A model generated the notes under the pieces. That model ran no database searches, was not told the origin of the DNA, and saw only the letters and a list, made by a program, of their open reading frames with translations. A stretch of DNA of 19,041 nucleotides from Chordibacter forsetii. Its GTDB lineage: Bacteria > Verrucomicrobiota > Verrucomicrobiia > Opitutales > Seribacteraceae. Below, piece after piece: positions 1 to 7,468 of this stretch (the stretch's first letter is position 1; each line of letters starts with the position of its first letter). The position numbers were made by a program, and so were the translations under genes. Location of the stretch: NCBI RefSeq assembly GCF_964187505.1, contig NZ_CAXLML010000021.1:1-19041 (forward strand), read 5' to 3'.

Positions 1-53
1 CTCGTCGTGCTGCTCGTATAGAACCGGCAAAGATTATTAGAGAGACTCTGTAA
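1..53 (+). CDS. C-terminal end of a LolC/LolE-like (FtsX-family) permease, partial
   Basis: Only the last 16 codons are present, in the frame that ends with TAA at 51-53. They read RRAARIEPAKIIRETL. This arginine/alanine-rich tail with a proline and a late arginine resembles the usual end of FtsX/LolC/MacB-type permeases (ARRAAxxxPxxALR). The stop overlaps the start of the following ATP-binding protein as TAATG, which is the expected arrangement of a permease and its ATPase. In the Lol system the permease releases lipoproteins from the inner membrane. The identification rests on a very short tail plus context, so it is tentative. Confidence 0.6.
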   Translation, partial: RRAARIEPAKIIRETL

Positions 54-757
54 TGGATTGTTCTCAGAAAAATAAAATGATGCCTAATGGTTCCATGAGA
101 GTAGAAAATTTGTTTCATTCTTTTTCAGAGGCGAACGGAACCGTAAAGGTATTAAATGGTGTTAGCCTCGAAGCTAAACCTGGAGAAATTACCTCTATTG
201 CTGGTCCCTCAGGTTGTGGGAAAAGTACGCTGCTTTATTTAATGGGACTTTTGGATCGTCCGGATTCAGGAAAGGTATTTATGGGTGATTTAGAAGTTCA
301 AAATTTCGAGGATGATGAGCGAACTAAAGCTAGAAATCATTTTATAGGATTTGTTTTTCAGTTTCATTTTTTAATTAAAGAGTTAACTGCAATTGAGAAT
401 ATTCGCCTACCTCTCTTAAAACAGGGCAAAGACGAGTACAGTGCTAATCAAAAAGCCAATGAGCTATTGTCTGAACTTGGCCTTGAAAGTAAGGCTCAAC
501 GCCCCGCTTATAAATTATCTGGCGGGGAACAGCAAAGAGTGGCCATTGCTCGTGCTTTAGCCAATTCACCGAAGTATTTACTTGCTGATGAGCCAACGGG
601 GAATTTGGACAGTTCAAATTCAGAAGGTGTATTCGAATTGCTTGATCGTATGGCTAAGCAAACTGGTTTATCGGTCATACTTGTAACTCATAACGAAAAA
701 CTTGCCGACCTTTCGCACCGAAAATATTGGATGGAAGATGGTAGGATAGTTATTTGA
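53..757 (+). CDS. lolD: LolD-type ABC transporter ATP-binding protein
   Basis: This is a complete ABC ATPase of 234 residues. It has Walker A GPSGCGKST at 51-59, the Q-loop glutamine at 103 in VFQFHFL, the signature LSGGEQQ at 155-161, Walker B ending in DE at 179-180 followed by PTGNLD, and the H-loop histidine at 213. The LolD/MacB/FtsE subfamily is indicated by the FQFHFL stretch and ADEPTGNLD. In Gram-negative bacteria LolD powers the LolC/E permease, which extracts lipoproteins from the inner membrane and passes them to LolA. Its ATG overlaps the stop of the upstream permease fragment (TAATG), implying translational coupling. Family alignment would also allow the Met at residue 15 (base 95), because the first 14 residues are extra. 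A MacB-like or other export ATPase is the main alternative. The 3' end overlaps the convergent djlA by 8 bases. Confidence 0.85.
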   Translation: MDCSQKNKMMPNGSMRVENLFHSFSEANGTVKVLNGVSLEAKPGEITSIAGPSGCGKSTLLYLMGLLDRPDSGKVFMGDLEVQNFEDDERTKARNHFIGFVFQFHFLIKELTAIENIRLPLLKQGKDEYSANQKANELLSELGLESKAQRPAYKLSGGEQQRVAIARALANSPKYLLADEPTGNLDSSNSEGVFELLDRMAKQTGLSVILVTHNEKLADLSHRKYWMEDGRIVI

Positions 758-1505
758 ATCCACGAACTTCTTTTATTTTTTCATAGGCTAAGTTCACTCG
801 AATGACTTGTTCCTTTGCCAAAATAATTAACTCCTTAGGTAAATTTTTACTTTCTAATAAATCGGGGTGAAAGGTGCTAATTTTTTTTCGGTAATATTTC
901 TTGATTACTTCATGTTTTGCGTTGGGGCAGACGCCTAAAATATCGAAGCATTCTTTGAGTTGGTCGCCTGGCTCGCCTGAAGGGGTAGTGATGTATCCCC
1001 CAGCATACCACGAGCGGATTGTTCCGGGAGGCATTTTGAAATATTTCTCCCCCAATAGTAGGCATTTTATTTGTGCTTTGCTTGATGGAACTCCATCACA
1101 TGTGGCAATTTCAAAAAGTCCGCCCATGAAAGAATAAGCAATTGATTGCTCATGACGAACGAGCTTGGCACACTCCTTAAAGTCTTCAGATATGTGCCTC
1201 GAGTTTACCTTACTTTTGCGAAATATATCTTTGGCAAATTTTTCCAAGTTAGGTGCAAGGCTCATTTTTTGGATCAAGTTTTCAACCTTCAGAATTTCCA
1301 TTTCTGAGATGCTCCCATTAGCTTTGGCGACTTTTGCTGCAGAAGAAAAAAAATAAGCGTAGTACATTAATTTAGCTCTTTTTTCTTCCGCAGGTTCTTT
1401 ACTTTTATGATCAATGAAGTGCCCTATAGCACCCCCAATCAATGCAGATAAGGGACCAGCGAGCATACCGACTCCCGATCCGACAATTTTGCCCCACCAA
1501 TTCAA
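750..1505 (-). CDS. djlA: DjlA-like membrane-anchored TerB/J-domain co-chaperone
   Basis: The 251-residue protein has DjlA architecture. It starts with a glycine-rich membrane segment (about 8-30), followed by a helical TerB-like region (about 48-157) and a C-terminal J domain (about 187-251) with the essential HPD tripeptide at 213-215. The N-terminus (MNWWGKIVG) and C-terminus (ending RGFK) match the corresponding ends of E. coli DjlA as I recall them (MQYWGKIIG, KGFK). J domains stimulate the ATPase of DnaK, and DjlA does this at the inner membrane, where it has been linked to envelope stress. The start codon is TTG. It is preferred because it yields the conserved N-terminus, and the next Met (residue 14) would remove half of the membrane anchor. 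There is no clear ribosome binding site. The gene lies 29 bases after the HAD gene and is probably co-transcribed with it. Confidence 0.85.
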   Translation of the reverse strand: MNWWGKIVGSGVGMLAGPLSALIGGAIGHFIDHKSKEPAEEKRAKLMYYAYFFSSAAKVAKANGSISEMEILKVENLIQKMSLAPNLEKFAKDIFRKSKVNSRHISEDFKECAKLVRHEQSIAYSFMGGLFEIATCDGVPSSKAQIKCLLLGEKYFKMPPGTIRSWYAGGYITTPSGEPGDQLKECFDILGVCPNAKHEVIKKYYRKKISTFHPDLLESKNLPKELIILAKEQVIRVNLAYEKIKEVRGFK

Positions 1506-1534
1506 GTTTTCCAGTAGGTTAAAACCTTGGGAGA

Positions 1535-1990
1535 TTATCGTTGCCGGTAGGGGTCAGGATTAGGCCCGATTGGGTTTCCTGTGTTGGGTATAACCTGAAC
1601 GCACCGATCGTCCCATAATTCGATCATGTCCATATCTTTAGCATTGGTTACCTCTAACTGTGGAAGACCATGCTTTTCTAACCATTCTAATATTGGTGGT
1701 ATTGCTAGGTCGGGGTTTTGTGCCCGTGCGGTAACAATTTTAACGCGGTAACCAAGTTCCAACCAAATCTTTAACCTTTTAACCATATTGGGTACTGGCT
1801 TTCCGATATGCTCAAAACCTTTCCATGCTTCAGCCTCAGCTAACGTTCCATCCAAGTCGACTCCTATCCATTGCCTGGATTCCGCTTCTTCGCCGTATTG
1901 GTTCATGTCGGTAAGGGGTAATCCACGAGCGTGAGGCACCCGCACTTCAAGTTTCTTACTTGAGAATACTTGCTTAAAAAAACGAAACAT
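1535..1990 (-). CDS. Small HAD-superfamily phosphatase-like protein
   Basis: The 151-residue protein carries HAD motif I as DLDGTLA at 45-51, with D45 as the predicted nucleophile and D47 as the predicted acid. Motif II is KIVTAR with T87, and an acidic motif ends in WDDR (D127, D128). HAD enzymes usually transfer phosphate through the first Asp. The spacing, without a large cap insertion, is like that of small C0-type phosphatases or the phosphatase half of polynucleotide-kinase-like proteins. The first 40 residues are basic and low in recognisable features, and the tail is proline-rich. No substrate can be assigned. It precedes djlA by 29 bases on the same strand. The upstream side is an 82-base region shared with the divergent M50 gene. 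The fold call is firm and the function is unknown. Confidence 0.75.
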   Translation of the reverse strand: MFRFFKQVFSSKKLEVRVPHARGLPLTDMNQYGEEAESRQWIGVDLDGTLAEAEAWKGFEHIGKPVPNMVKRLKIWLELGYRVKIVTARAQNPDLAIPPILEWLEKHGLPQLEVTNAKDMDMIELWDDRCVQVIPNTGNPIGPNPDPYRQR

Positions 1991-2072
1991 GAATGATCAA
2001 TCAACAACTCGAAACCTTGCATTAAGCACCATCCTGTATCAATCCTTTTTCTTTTAATTTTAAATCTTTTCC

Positions 2073-2612
2073 ATGTCATCCATTGATTATTTTAGTTTGA
2101 GCGGTATTCCCTATATTATGATAGCCTGGCTTGGAATTTGGTTAATTCGTCCCTTGGCAACTTTTTTTCACGAGCTTGGTCATTCACTCGTTGCCTGTTT
2201 TCTGACCTCTAGTGAGGTAACGCTTCGAGTCGGCAGACCTGGCGGGAAGTTTTTCAGGTTGGGGAAGAATTTATCTGTTGAATTTTCTCTTAGACATGGT
2301 CAGGAGGGCTTAACAACCTTTTCTGTTAAAAGTTTAGCGAAGTACAAATATTTTTTTATTTTAGCGGGTGGGCCTTTTTCGACACTACTTTTTGTCCTTC
2401 ATTCGGGTTATCTTCTTTTTTATCAATCTCATGGAGTTTGGTTAGAGTTGCCTTTGATCAGTTGGTTTTGTTGCCATTCACTTACTTTCTTTCGTTCGGT
2501 TATTCCAATGCGATTAAAACCTACAGAGTCTTTTCCAAATGGCCCTCCAAGCGACGGTTTGCAGATCTATATCCAGTGCTTTCAGAAGAAGAAAGAAAGC
2601 TCGGATTGCTAA
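2073..2612 (+). CDS. Small integral-membrane M50-type zinc metalloprotease
   Basis: The 179-residue protein has a zinc-protease motif HELGH at 33-37 inside a hydrophobic segment (about 11-45). A second hydrophobic segment begins with AGGP (98-101), and a PPSDG motif (D161) provides the likely third zinc ligand. This trio is the hallmark of the site-2 protease (M50) family, which cleaves proteins within or near the membrane. It is shorter than RseP (about 450) and has no PDZ domain, so it belongs with the compact M50-like proteins of unknown role. It stands alone, divergent from the HAD-djlA pair and convergent with the exporter gene, with only six bases between the stops. The last 14 residues are lysine/serine-rich and look unconserved; another frame over the same bases gives a more protein-like tail. 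No substrate can be named. Confidence 0.75.
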   Translation: MSSIDYFSLSGIPYIMIAWLGIWLIRPLATFFHELGHSLVACFLTSSEVTLRVGRPGGKFFRLGKNLSVEFSLRHGQEGLTTFSVKSLAKYKYFFILAGGPFSTLLFVLHSGYLLFYQSHGVWLELPLISWFCCHSLTFFRSVIPMRLKPTESFPNGPPSDGLQIYIQCFQKKKESSDC

Positions 2613-2618
2613 AATAAA

Positions 2619-4421
2619 TTATTCAGTCTGGTTATCGAAAAGTGTGCGATAAAGATGGCAATTTTTGTAAACTTCTTCGTGAGAACCGTCGGCAATGATC
2701 TTTCCAGTTTTCATTACTAAGATGCGGTTTGCCAAGCGAATCGAACTAAAACGATGGGCTATCATAATAGTGGTCTTCCCTTGGGTAAGCTTTTTCATGG
2801 CTTGGTGTATTTTTTCTTCACTTTCTGTATCAAGTGCAGATGTGGCTTCATCCAAAAGAAGGATAGGGGAGTTCCGGTAAAAAGCCCGAGCTAGAGCCAG
2901 TCTTTGTAATTGACCTCCTGAAACCCGGCTTCCTTTTTCCCCAATTTTCTGATTGGTTTTCATACCCATGGAGGATACAAATTCCCAGGCGTTTGCATTT
3001 TTAAGAGCATCCTCAACTGTGCCCGTCGAATGAATAGATTGTCCAAGTCTAATGTTTTCCCCGATAGTATCGTCAAAAAGAAAAGGTTTTTGTGGGACGG
3101 ACGCAATTGCTTCCCTGAGTTCCACAAGTGAAAGATCTCGAAGGTCCTTGCCATCCAGGAGCACATTTCCTGATGTTGGGTCGTGCAGGCGGTTGAGCAA
3201 TCCGGCTAAAGTGGTTTTTCCTGCACCGCTTGGTCCAACGATTGCAACTACTTCACCTGGTTCAATTGTTAAATTCATGCAATCAAGTGCTGTTGCCTGT
3301 TTTATCTTTCCCTCTTCAAGCAGTGGGTAATGAAACGATACATTATTGAACTCTAGTTTTCCATTGATTTTCTTGAGCGGGGTGGGGGACTGTGGTTCAG
3401 TTATCGTTTCCTCTGCATAGAGCACTTCATGTAATCTTTTAAGCGATGCTAAGCCTTCTTTGATCGTGTTGTGGATAGATCCGAGTTTTTTAACTGGTTC
3501 GTAAGACATGTAGAGGGCCACAATTACTGGAATTACCGCATCCAAATGAATAGATGTGCGGGCGGCTTGGAAAATAGCTACTGAGATTCCGGTAGCGGTG
3601 ATGATTTCAATTAACGGCGTCAGGATATGAGAGTATTTGACGACTTTCATCCGAGCGGTTAAAAATTTTTCAGATTGTTCACGAAAGCGCCCAATTTCAC
3701 GATCTTGTAAATTAAGTGAGCGAATTTCTGCGGGTCCGGATAGGTTTTCATTCAAAACCGAGGATAAGCCGCCTGCTCTTTGTTGAAGATCGAGTGCTTT
3801 TTTCATCAGCAATGAGCCAATTTTTCGAATAGGGAATACACAAAGAGGAATCGCCACTAAGCAAAGAAGGACGAAGGCCATACCTTCCCGTTGGAAGGCC
3901 ATCACGGTCAGGGCTGTGATCGCACCAATAAATGTGATGGGTTGACGGATCAAATCATTACTAACTGAAAGGACGGCAGACTGTAGTTGAGCGGTATCTG
4001 CAGTAACGCGGCTGAGCAAGTCTCCAGATTTGTGGCGTTGAAAAAAGGAAAGGGGGAGGCGTTGGATTTTGGCAAATACTTCAATCCGTATTTTTTCCAA
4101 TACTTTCATCCCACAAAAGTTAATGAGATAAGAGTTAAAAAAGCTGCTGACCCCACGAATCAGAAAGACTAAAGGAAACCAGCAGACATAAATGAAAATC
4201 TCCCAACTTGTTAACCGGATGGCATTTTCATTGGATGGGAAAATTTTGGGGAATATTTGATCGGTCATGAAGGGAAGTCCAAAACCACTTGAAATTCCAT
4301 AAATCACCCCAAAAAATAGTGCACCAGTAAAGGGAATCCAGTAAGGCTTAAGGTGTAAAAAATAAGGAAGCAAGCTTGATATCTTTGGGTAATCTGAACG
4401 GGCTTGCGTATTTTTTTTCAT
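2619..4421 (-). CDS. MsbA-like ABC exporter (fused membrane and ATPase domains)
   Basis: This is a 600-residue half-size exporter. A six-helix membrane domain covers about 1-330, and an ATPase domain covers about 350-600. The ATPase has the A-loop tyrosine at 365, Walker A GPSGAGKTT at 396-404, Q-loop glutamine 444, signature VSGGQ at 500-504, Walker B LLLDEATSALD with catalytic E525, and H-loop histidine 556. The length and the motif set match the MsbA/LmrA class. MsbA flips lipid A core across the inner membrane, but paralogues export lipids, drugs or peptides, so the substrate is not proven. I chose the ATG at 4421 over the adjacent TTG at 4424. It is 19 bases after malQ on the same strand and seems to be the last gene of the lepA-lepB-malQ run. 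Confidence 0.85.
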   Translation of the reverse strand: MKKNTQARSDYPKISSLLPYFLHLKPYWIPFTGALFFGVIYGISSGFGLPFMTDQIFPKIFPSNENAIRLTSWEIFIYVCWFPLVFLIRGVSSFFNSYLINFCGMKVLEKIRIEVFAKIQRLPLSFFQRHKSGDLLSRVTADTAQLQSAVLSVSNDLIRQPITFIGAITALTVMAFQREGMAFVLLCLVAIPLCVFPIRKIGSLLMKKALDLQQRAGGLSSVLNENLSGPAEIRSLNLQDREIGRFREQSEKFLTARMKVVKYSHILTPLIEIITATGISVAIFQAARTSIHLDAVIPVIVALYMSYEPVKKLGSIHNTIKEGLASLKRLHEVLYAEETITEPQSPTPLKKINGKLEFNNVSFHYPLLEEGKIKQATALDCMNLTIEPGEVVAIVGPSGAGKTTLAGLLNRLHDPTSGNVLLDGKDLRDLSLVELREAIASVPQKPFLFDDTIGENIRLGQSIHSTGTVEDALKNANAWEFVSSMGMKTNQKIGEKGSRVSGGQLQRLALARAFYRNSPILLLDEATSALDTESEEKIHQAMKKLTQGKTTIMIAHRFSSIRLANRILVMKTGKIIADGSHEEVYKNCHLYRTLFDNQTE

Positions 4422-4440
4422 CAACTCAAATATTATGATA

Positions 4441-6003
4441 CTACCTTAGCTTCTCCCTGAACCTGTCTGCAAGAATAGCTTGTTCTCTGAGATAACCGCA
4501 TGAATGGTTTCTGAGGTTGGTGAATTGCTCCGCCGTCATTCTCCACTGCCAGTTTCCGCAAGGTTCTCCTGGAGTATTGAGTCGGGCTTCACTCCCTAAT
4601 GAGAGTAAGTCTTGTGCAAGCACTACAACAAGTTGAGAAACGCTGCGGTAGGCATGCCTGAGCATATCCCAACCAGGGGTGGATCCATCGATATTAAGGT
4701 AGTTTCGAAAGAAGGAACGGGTTTCTTCATCGGTCGAGTAATACCATCCGCCAGAGGTGTCGTTATCATGAGTGCCGGTGTAGAGAACAAGGTCTTTTGA
4801 TAGGTTATGCGGGAGGTATAGGTTTTGTGGGTTTCCATCAAAGGCAAATTGAAGTACCGCCATACCAGGTAACCCAGAAGAAATTCTTAAGTTTCGAACC
4901 CCTTTGTTGATGTCACCTAAGTCTTCAGCTAAGAAGGGAAGGAGGGGGAATGATTTTTTCATTTTTTCCCAAAACTTCGCGCCGGGACCTGTTTCCCATT
5001 CCCCCCTTTTTGCATCTGTAGATCCTTCTGGAATGGACCAGTAATCATGAAATCCTCGAAAGTGATCGATTCTCACAACTTCGAAAAGATCCAGTTGATC
5101 TTGAATTCTGTTAACCCACCAATCGTAGCCATTGGTATGCATCTTTTCCCAGTCATATAACGGATTTCCCCATAATTGACCGGATTCATTAAAATAATCA
5201 GGTGGTACTCCGGCAACAGCTTGAAACTTGCCATCTTTACCTATTTGAAAAAGCTCAGGGTTGTTCCAAGTATCTGAAGAATCCGGAGCCACATAAATGG
5301 GCAAGTCTCCTATGAGTGATACCTTCTTGGATTTTGCATATTGGTGAATGATTTCCCACTGAGAGCGAAAAATGAATTGTAGGAAGATATGGAAATCATA
5401 CTCCTCTGACCATGCATCAGGAATTCGATATTTTTCAGCATTTTTATCTTCATCATCCCACATCCACCAAGGCTTTAAATCATTCTTGGTCTTGAGAGTT
5501 TGAAATTTTGCAAAGGGATCAAGCCAGCTGGTATGTATTTTTTTAAATTCATCGAGGCTGCCGTACTTCTTTTCAAGAGGGAGTGAATTCTTAAGGAAAT
5601 TTCTGTGTGCAACCCGCATGAGCGGAAAAAAAGTTTCCCATAGAGATCCATAATCCACTTGGAAGGGAGCAAAATGATTAATTGAATGCAAATCTTCATT
5701 CCTTATGTATCCAAGTGAGATTAATGGCTCCCAATCTATAAAGTATGGATTTCCGGCTGATGAAGAAAATACTTGGTAGGGTGAATCTCCAAAACCAGTG
5801 GGTCCAACTGGACACATTTGCCAGTAGGAAAAACCTGCATCCGATAAAAAATCAATCCAATCACGGGCAGACTGACCTAGGCAACCTATGCCATATCCAC
5901 CTGGTAGTGAACTTGGATGTAGTAGTACACCAGCCGCTCGATGATTTAACCATTGGGGTAAATTCTGAACAGAGGGCACTATTGAGAAATCCTTATTAGA
6001 CAT
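4441..6003 (-). CDS. malQ: 4-alpha-glucanotransferase (amylomaltase)
   Basis: The 520-residue protein is a full-length GH77 enzyme. It shows the N-terminal AGVLLHPSSLPG motif (24-35) and WQMCPVGPTGFGDSPYQ (61-77). The catalytic nucleophile is D313 in RIDHFRGF, the acid/base is E360 in FLAEDLG, and the third carboxylate is D413 in GTHDND. Amylomaltase breaks an alpha-1,4 bond of a malto-oligosaccharide or glycogen-derived glucan and transfers the released segment to another glucan or glucose in the cytoplasm. The length is like the Thermus/plant type rather than the much longer E. coli MalQ or the CBM20-bearing forms. It is 17 bases after lepB and 19 bases before the exporter gene on the same strand. 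No other glycogen or maltose gene is in the window, so the placement may reflect transcription rather than shared function. Confidence 0.95.
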   Translation of the reverse strand: MSNKDFSIVPSVQNLPQWLNHRAAGVLLHPSSLPGGYGIGCLGQSARDWIDFLSDAGFSYWQMCPVGPTGFGDSPYQVFSSSAGNPYFIDWEPLISLGYIRNEDLHSINHFAPFQVDYGSLWETFFPLMRVAHRNFLKNSLPLEKKYGSLDEFKKIHTSWLDPFAKFQTLKTKNDLKPWWMWDDEDKNAEKYRIPDAWSEEYDFHIFLQFIFRSQWEIIHQYAKSKKVSLIGDLPIYVAPDSSDTWNNPELFQIGKDGKFQAVAGVPPDYFNESGQLWGNPLYDWEKMHTNGYDWWVNRIQDQLDLFEVVRIDHFRGFHDYWSIPEGSTDAKRGEWETGPGAKFWEKMKKSFPLLPFLAEDLGDINKGVRNLRISSGLPGMAVLQFAFDGNPQNLYLPHNLSKDLVLYTGTHDNDTSGGWYYSTDEETRSFFRNYLNIDGSTPGWDMLRHAYRSVSQLVVVLAQDLLSLGSEARLNTPGEPCGNWQWRMTAEQFTNLRNHSCGYLREQAILADRFREKLR

Positions 6004-6020
6004 AATGTATATTGTGCGAA

Positions 6021-7412
6021 CTATTCACTAAAACCCCAGCGTTTGGTGAAGGGATAGTAAACAAATAGTGCACGGCCGACTAATTCATTCTCAGGAACAA
6101 AGCCCCAGGCTCTTCCATCCAGGCTATCCGTAGAATTGTCGCCCATCGCAAAGTAACCATTTAATCCAGTTGGATTATCAGAATCATTTTTGTGAGGGAC
6201 TTTTAAAATGGATCGGTTGGATAGAAGTCCATCAGCCCGGTAACCTGGATAACCTGAAATGAGTTCATCTTTAAATGATTCAGCAAAAAAATTGGTTTGT
6301 TTTCGATTTTGTTCAAATGCATTGCATCCATTTATGTGCTGACCATTACGAAATAAAATCCCAGGTACGCCTTTTCTTACATCGGTTCCATTGGTAAAAA
6401 TAGATTCAGGTACGCGCATTTCCAATTTATCCCCAGGCTCGCCAACAAGTCGTTTAATGTAATATTTATCTTCTCCAATCTGAGAAAAGGTTTTAGTTCC
6501 AAGTTCATAGTTAAATCGATCAATGCTGGCTGTTCTGAAAACAATCGGATCTCCAGCTTTTGGAGTTATGAAGTTGTAACTCATGCGGTCAACAAACAAG
6601 GCATCTCCAAGCAACACATCAAAAGCTAGTGGAATTTCTCCCTTCACAAACTTTCTTTCTGAAAGTTTCAATCTACCTCGGCTAAGTGATTCATCCTGGG
6701 CAATTACCATGGGTAGATCGCGAAGATTTTCTATGCCGGCAAATTTCTTGGATAATAATTCATCCATATCAAACTCTGCTGGTACTTTGATAGAGTGCTC
6801 TTTCCCCCCAATTTCAAAGACATATTCTCTTACCATCGTGGGAATAATGAAAAACCGCCCATTTGGAAAATTTGCCTGAACATAACGGTGACTGGACCCA
6901 TTTTGAAGAACCAAATATAGGGTGCCTGAAGATTCGGCTTCCATTCTGTAGTGAGAGGCACCAAGTAGAAGTTTATCCGCTCCCCGTTCAAGAAAGTTTG
7001 GCGTTTCATCCTCATAAACATAAGGGGTCATTCCGTAAAACGAAGGATACATAGAATTCGTTGGAATAATAAAAGGCTGAACAAAAAAGCTGCGTATTCC
7101 TAAAATAACAATTGCGGCAACGAGGAACATTTCTACATTTTCCACCCAATTCTTTTTGTGATAGTAATGACCACCTGATTTTCGAAGTGCATCATCCAAA
7201 ATTCGTGCTTTCTTTTCTAGCTCCTTCGAGCTTATAGCTTTTGTTTTGATGGCATCCCGTAATCCTTGGTTGGCAATTTGTAAGGCTCTTTCTTCGATTG
7301 GGGGTAATCGGTCCTTTCGATAAAACCATACCTTTAAGCCGATGCGCAAAAGTTCTTTGGCCCCCTTTTTTTCTCTGCGGTTTGCTCTTCGGTCTTCGTT
7401 CATAACGGTCAT
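6021..7412 (-). CDS. lepB: Signal peptidase I with large insertion
   Basis: Signal peptidase I removes signal peptides from exported proteins on the outer face of the inner membrane by a Ser/Lys dyad. Here the serine is S120 in PTNSMYPS and the lysine is K320 in YYIKRLVGEPGDK. The late conserved box is MGDNSTDSLDGRAWGF (423-438). One membrane segment (about 92-110) precedes the serine, and a basic, helical cytoplasmic stretch of about 90 residues comes before it. The 463 residues exceed the roughly 320 of E. coli LepB. The extra length lies mainly between the serine box and the next conserved box (GDALFVDRMSYNF, about 269-281), an insertion of about 140 residues rich in predicted beta strands. 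Two ATG starts are possible (7412 and 7403). It follows lepA after 57 to 66 bases, as in many bacteria. Confidence 0.93.
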   Translation of the reverse strand: MTVMNEDRRANRREKKGAKELLRIGLKVWFYRKDRLPPIEERALQIANQGLRDAIKTKAISSKELEKKARILDDALRKSGGHYYHKKNWVENVEMFLVAAIVILGIRSFFVQPFIIPTNSMYPSFYGMTPYVYEDETPNFLERGADKLLLGASHYRMEAESSGTLYLVLQNGSSHRYVQANFPNGRFFIIPTMVREYVFEIGGKEHSIKVPAEFDMDELLSKKFAGIENLRDLPMVIAQDESLSRGRLKLSERKFVKGEIPLAFDVLLGDALFVDRMSYNFITPKAGDPIVFRTASIDRFNYELGTKTFSQIGEDKYYIKRLVGEPGDKLEMRVPESIFTNGTDVRKGVPGILFRNGQHINGCNAFEQNRKQTNFFAESFKDELISGYPGYRADGLLSNRSILKVPHKNDSDNPTGLNGYFAMGDNSTDSLDGRAWGFVPENELVGRALFVYYPFTKRWGFSE

Positions 7413-7468
7413 ATGTTACTAGAATGAGAAATTTGAAACTATCATTTAATGATCAAACGAAAATTGGA

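Noticed and set aside
1991..2072. Promoters in the 82-base spacer between the HAD and M50 genes
   Set aside because: Both strands have partial hexamers such as TTGATA or TTGCAT, but none has a -10 partner at suitable spacing.
3052..3330. 92-codon open frame antisense to the exporter ATPase domain
   Set aside because: The region encodes conserved ATPase motifs on the other strand; the antisense product is serine-rich and without recognisable features.
7441..7453. Inverted repeat ATCATT-T-AATGAT between lepA and lepB
   Set aside because: A one-base loop with AT-only-like arms is common by chance in AT-rich spacers, and no T tract follows.
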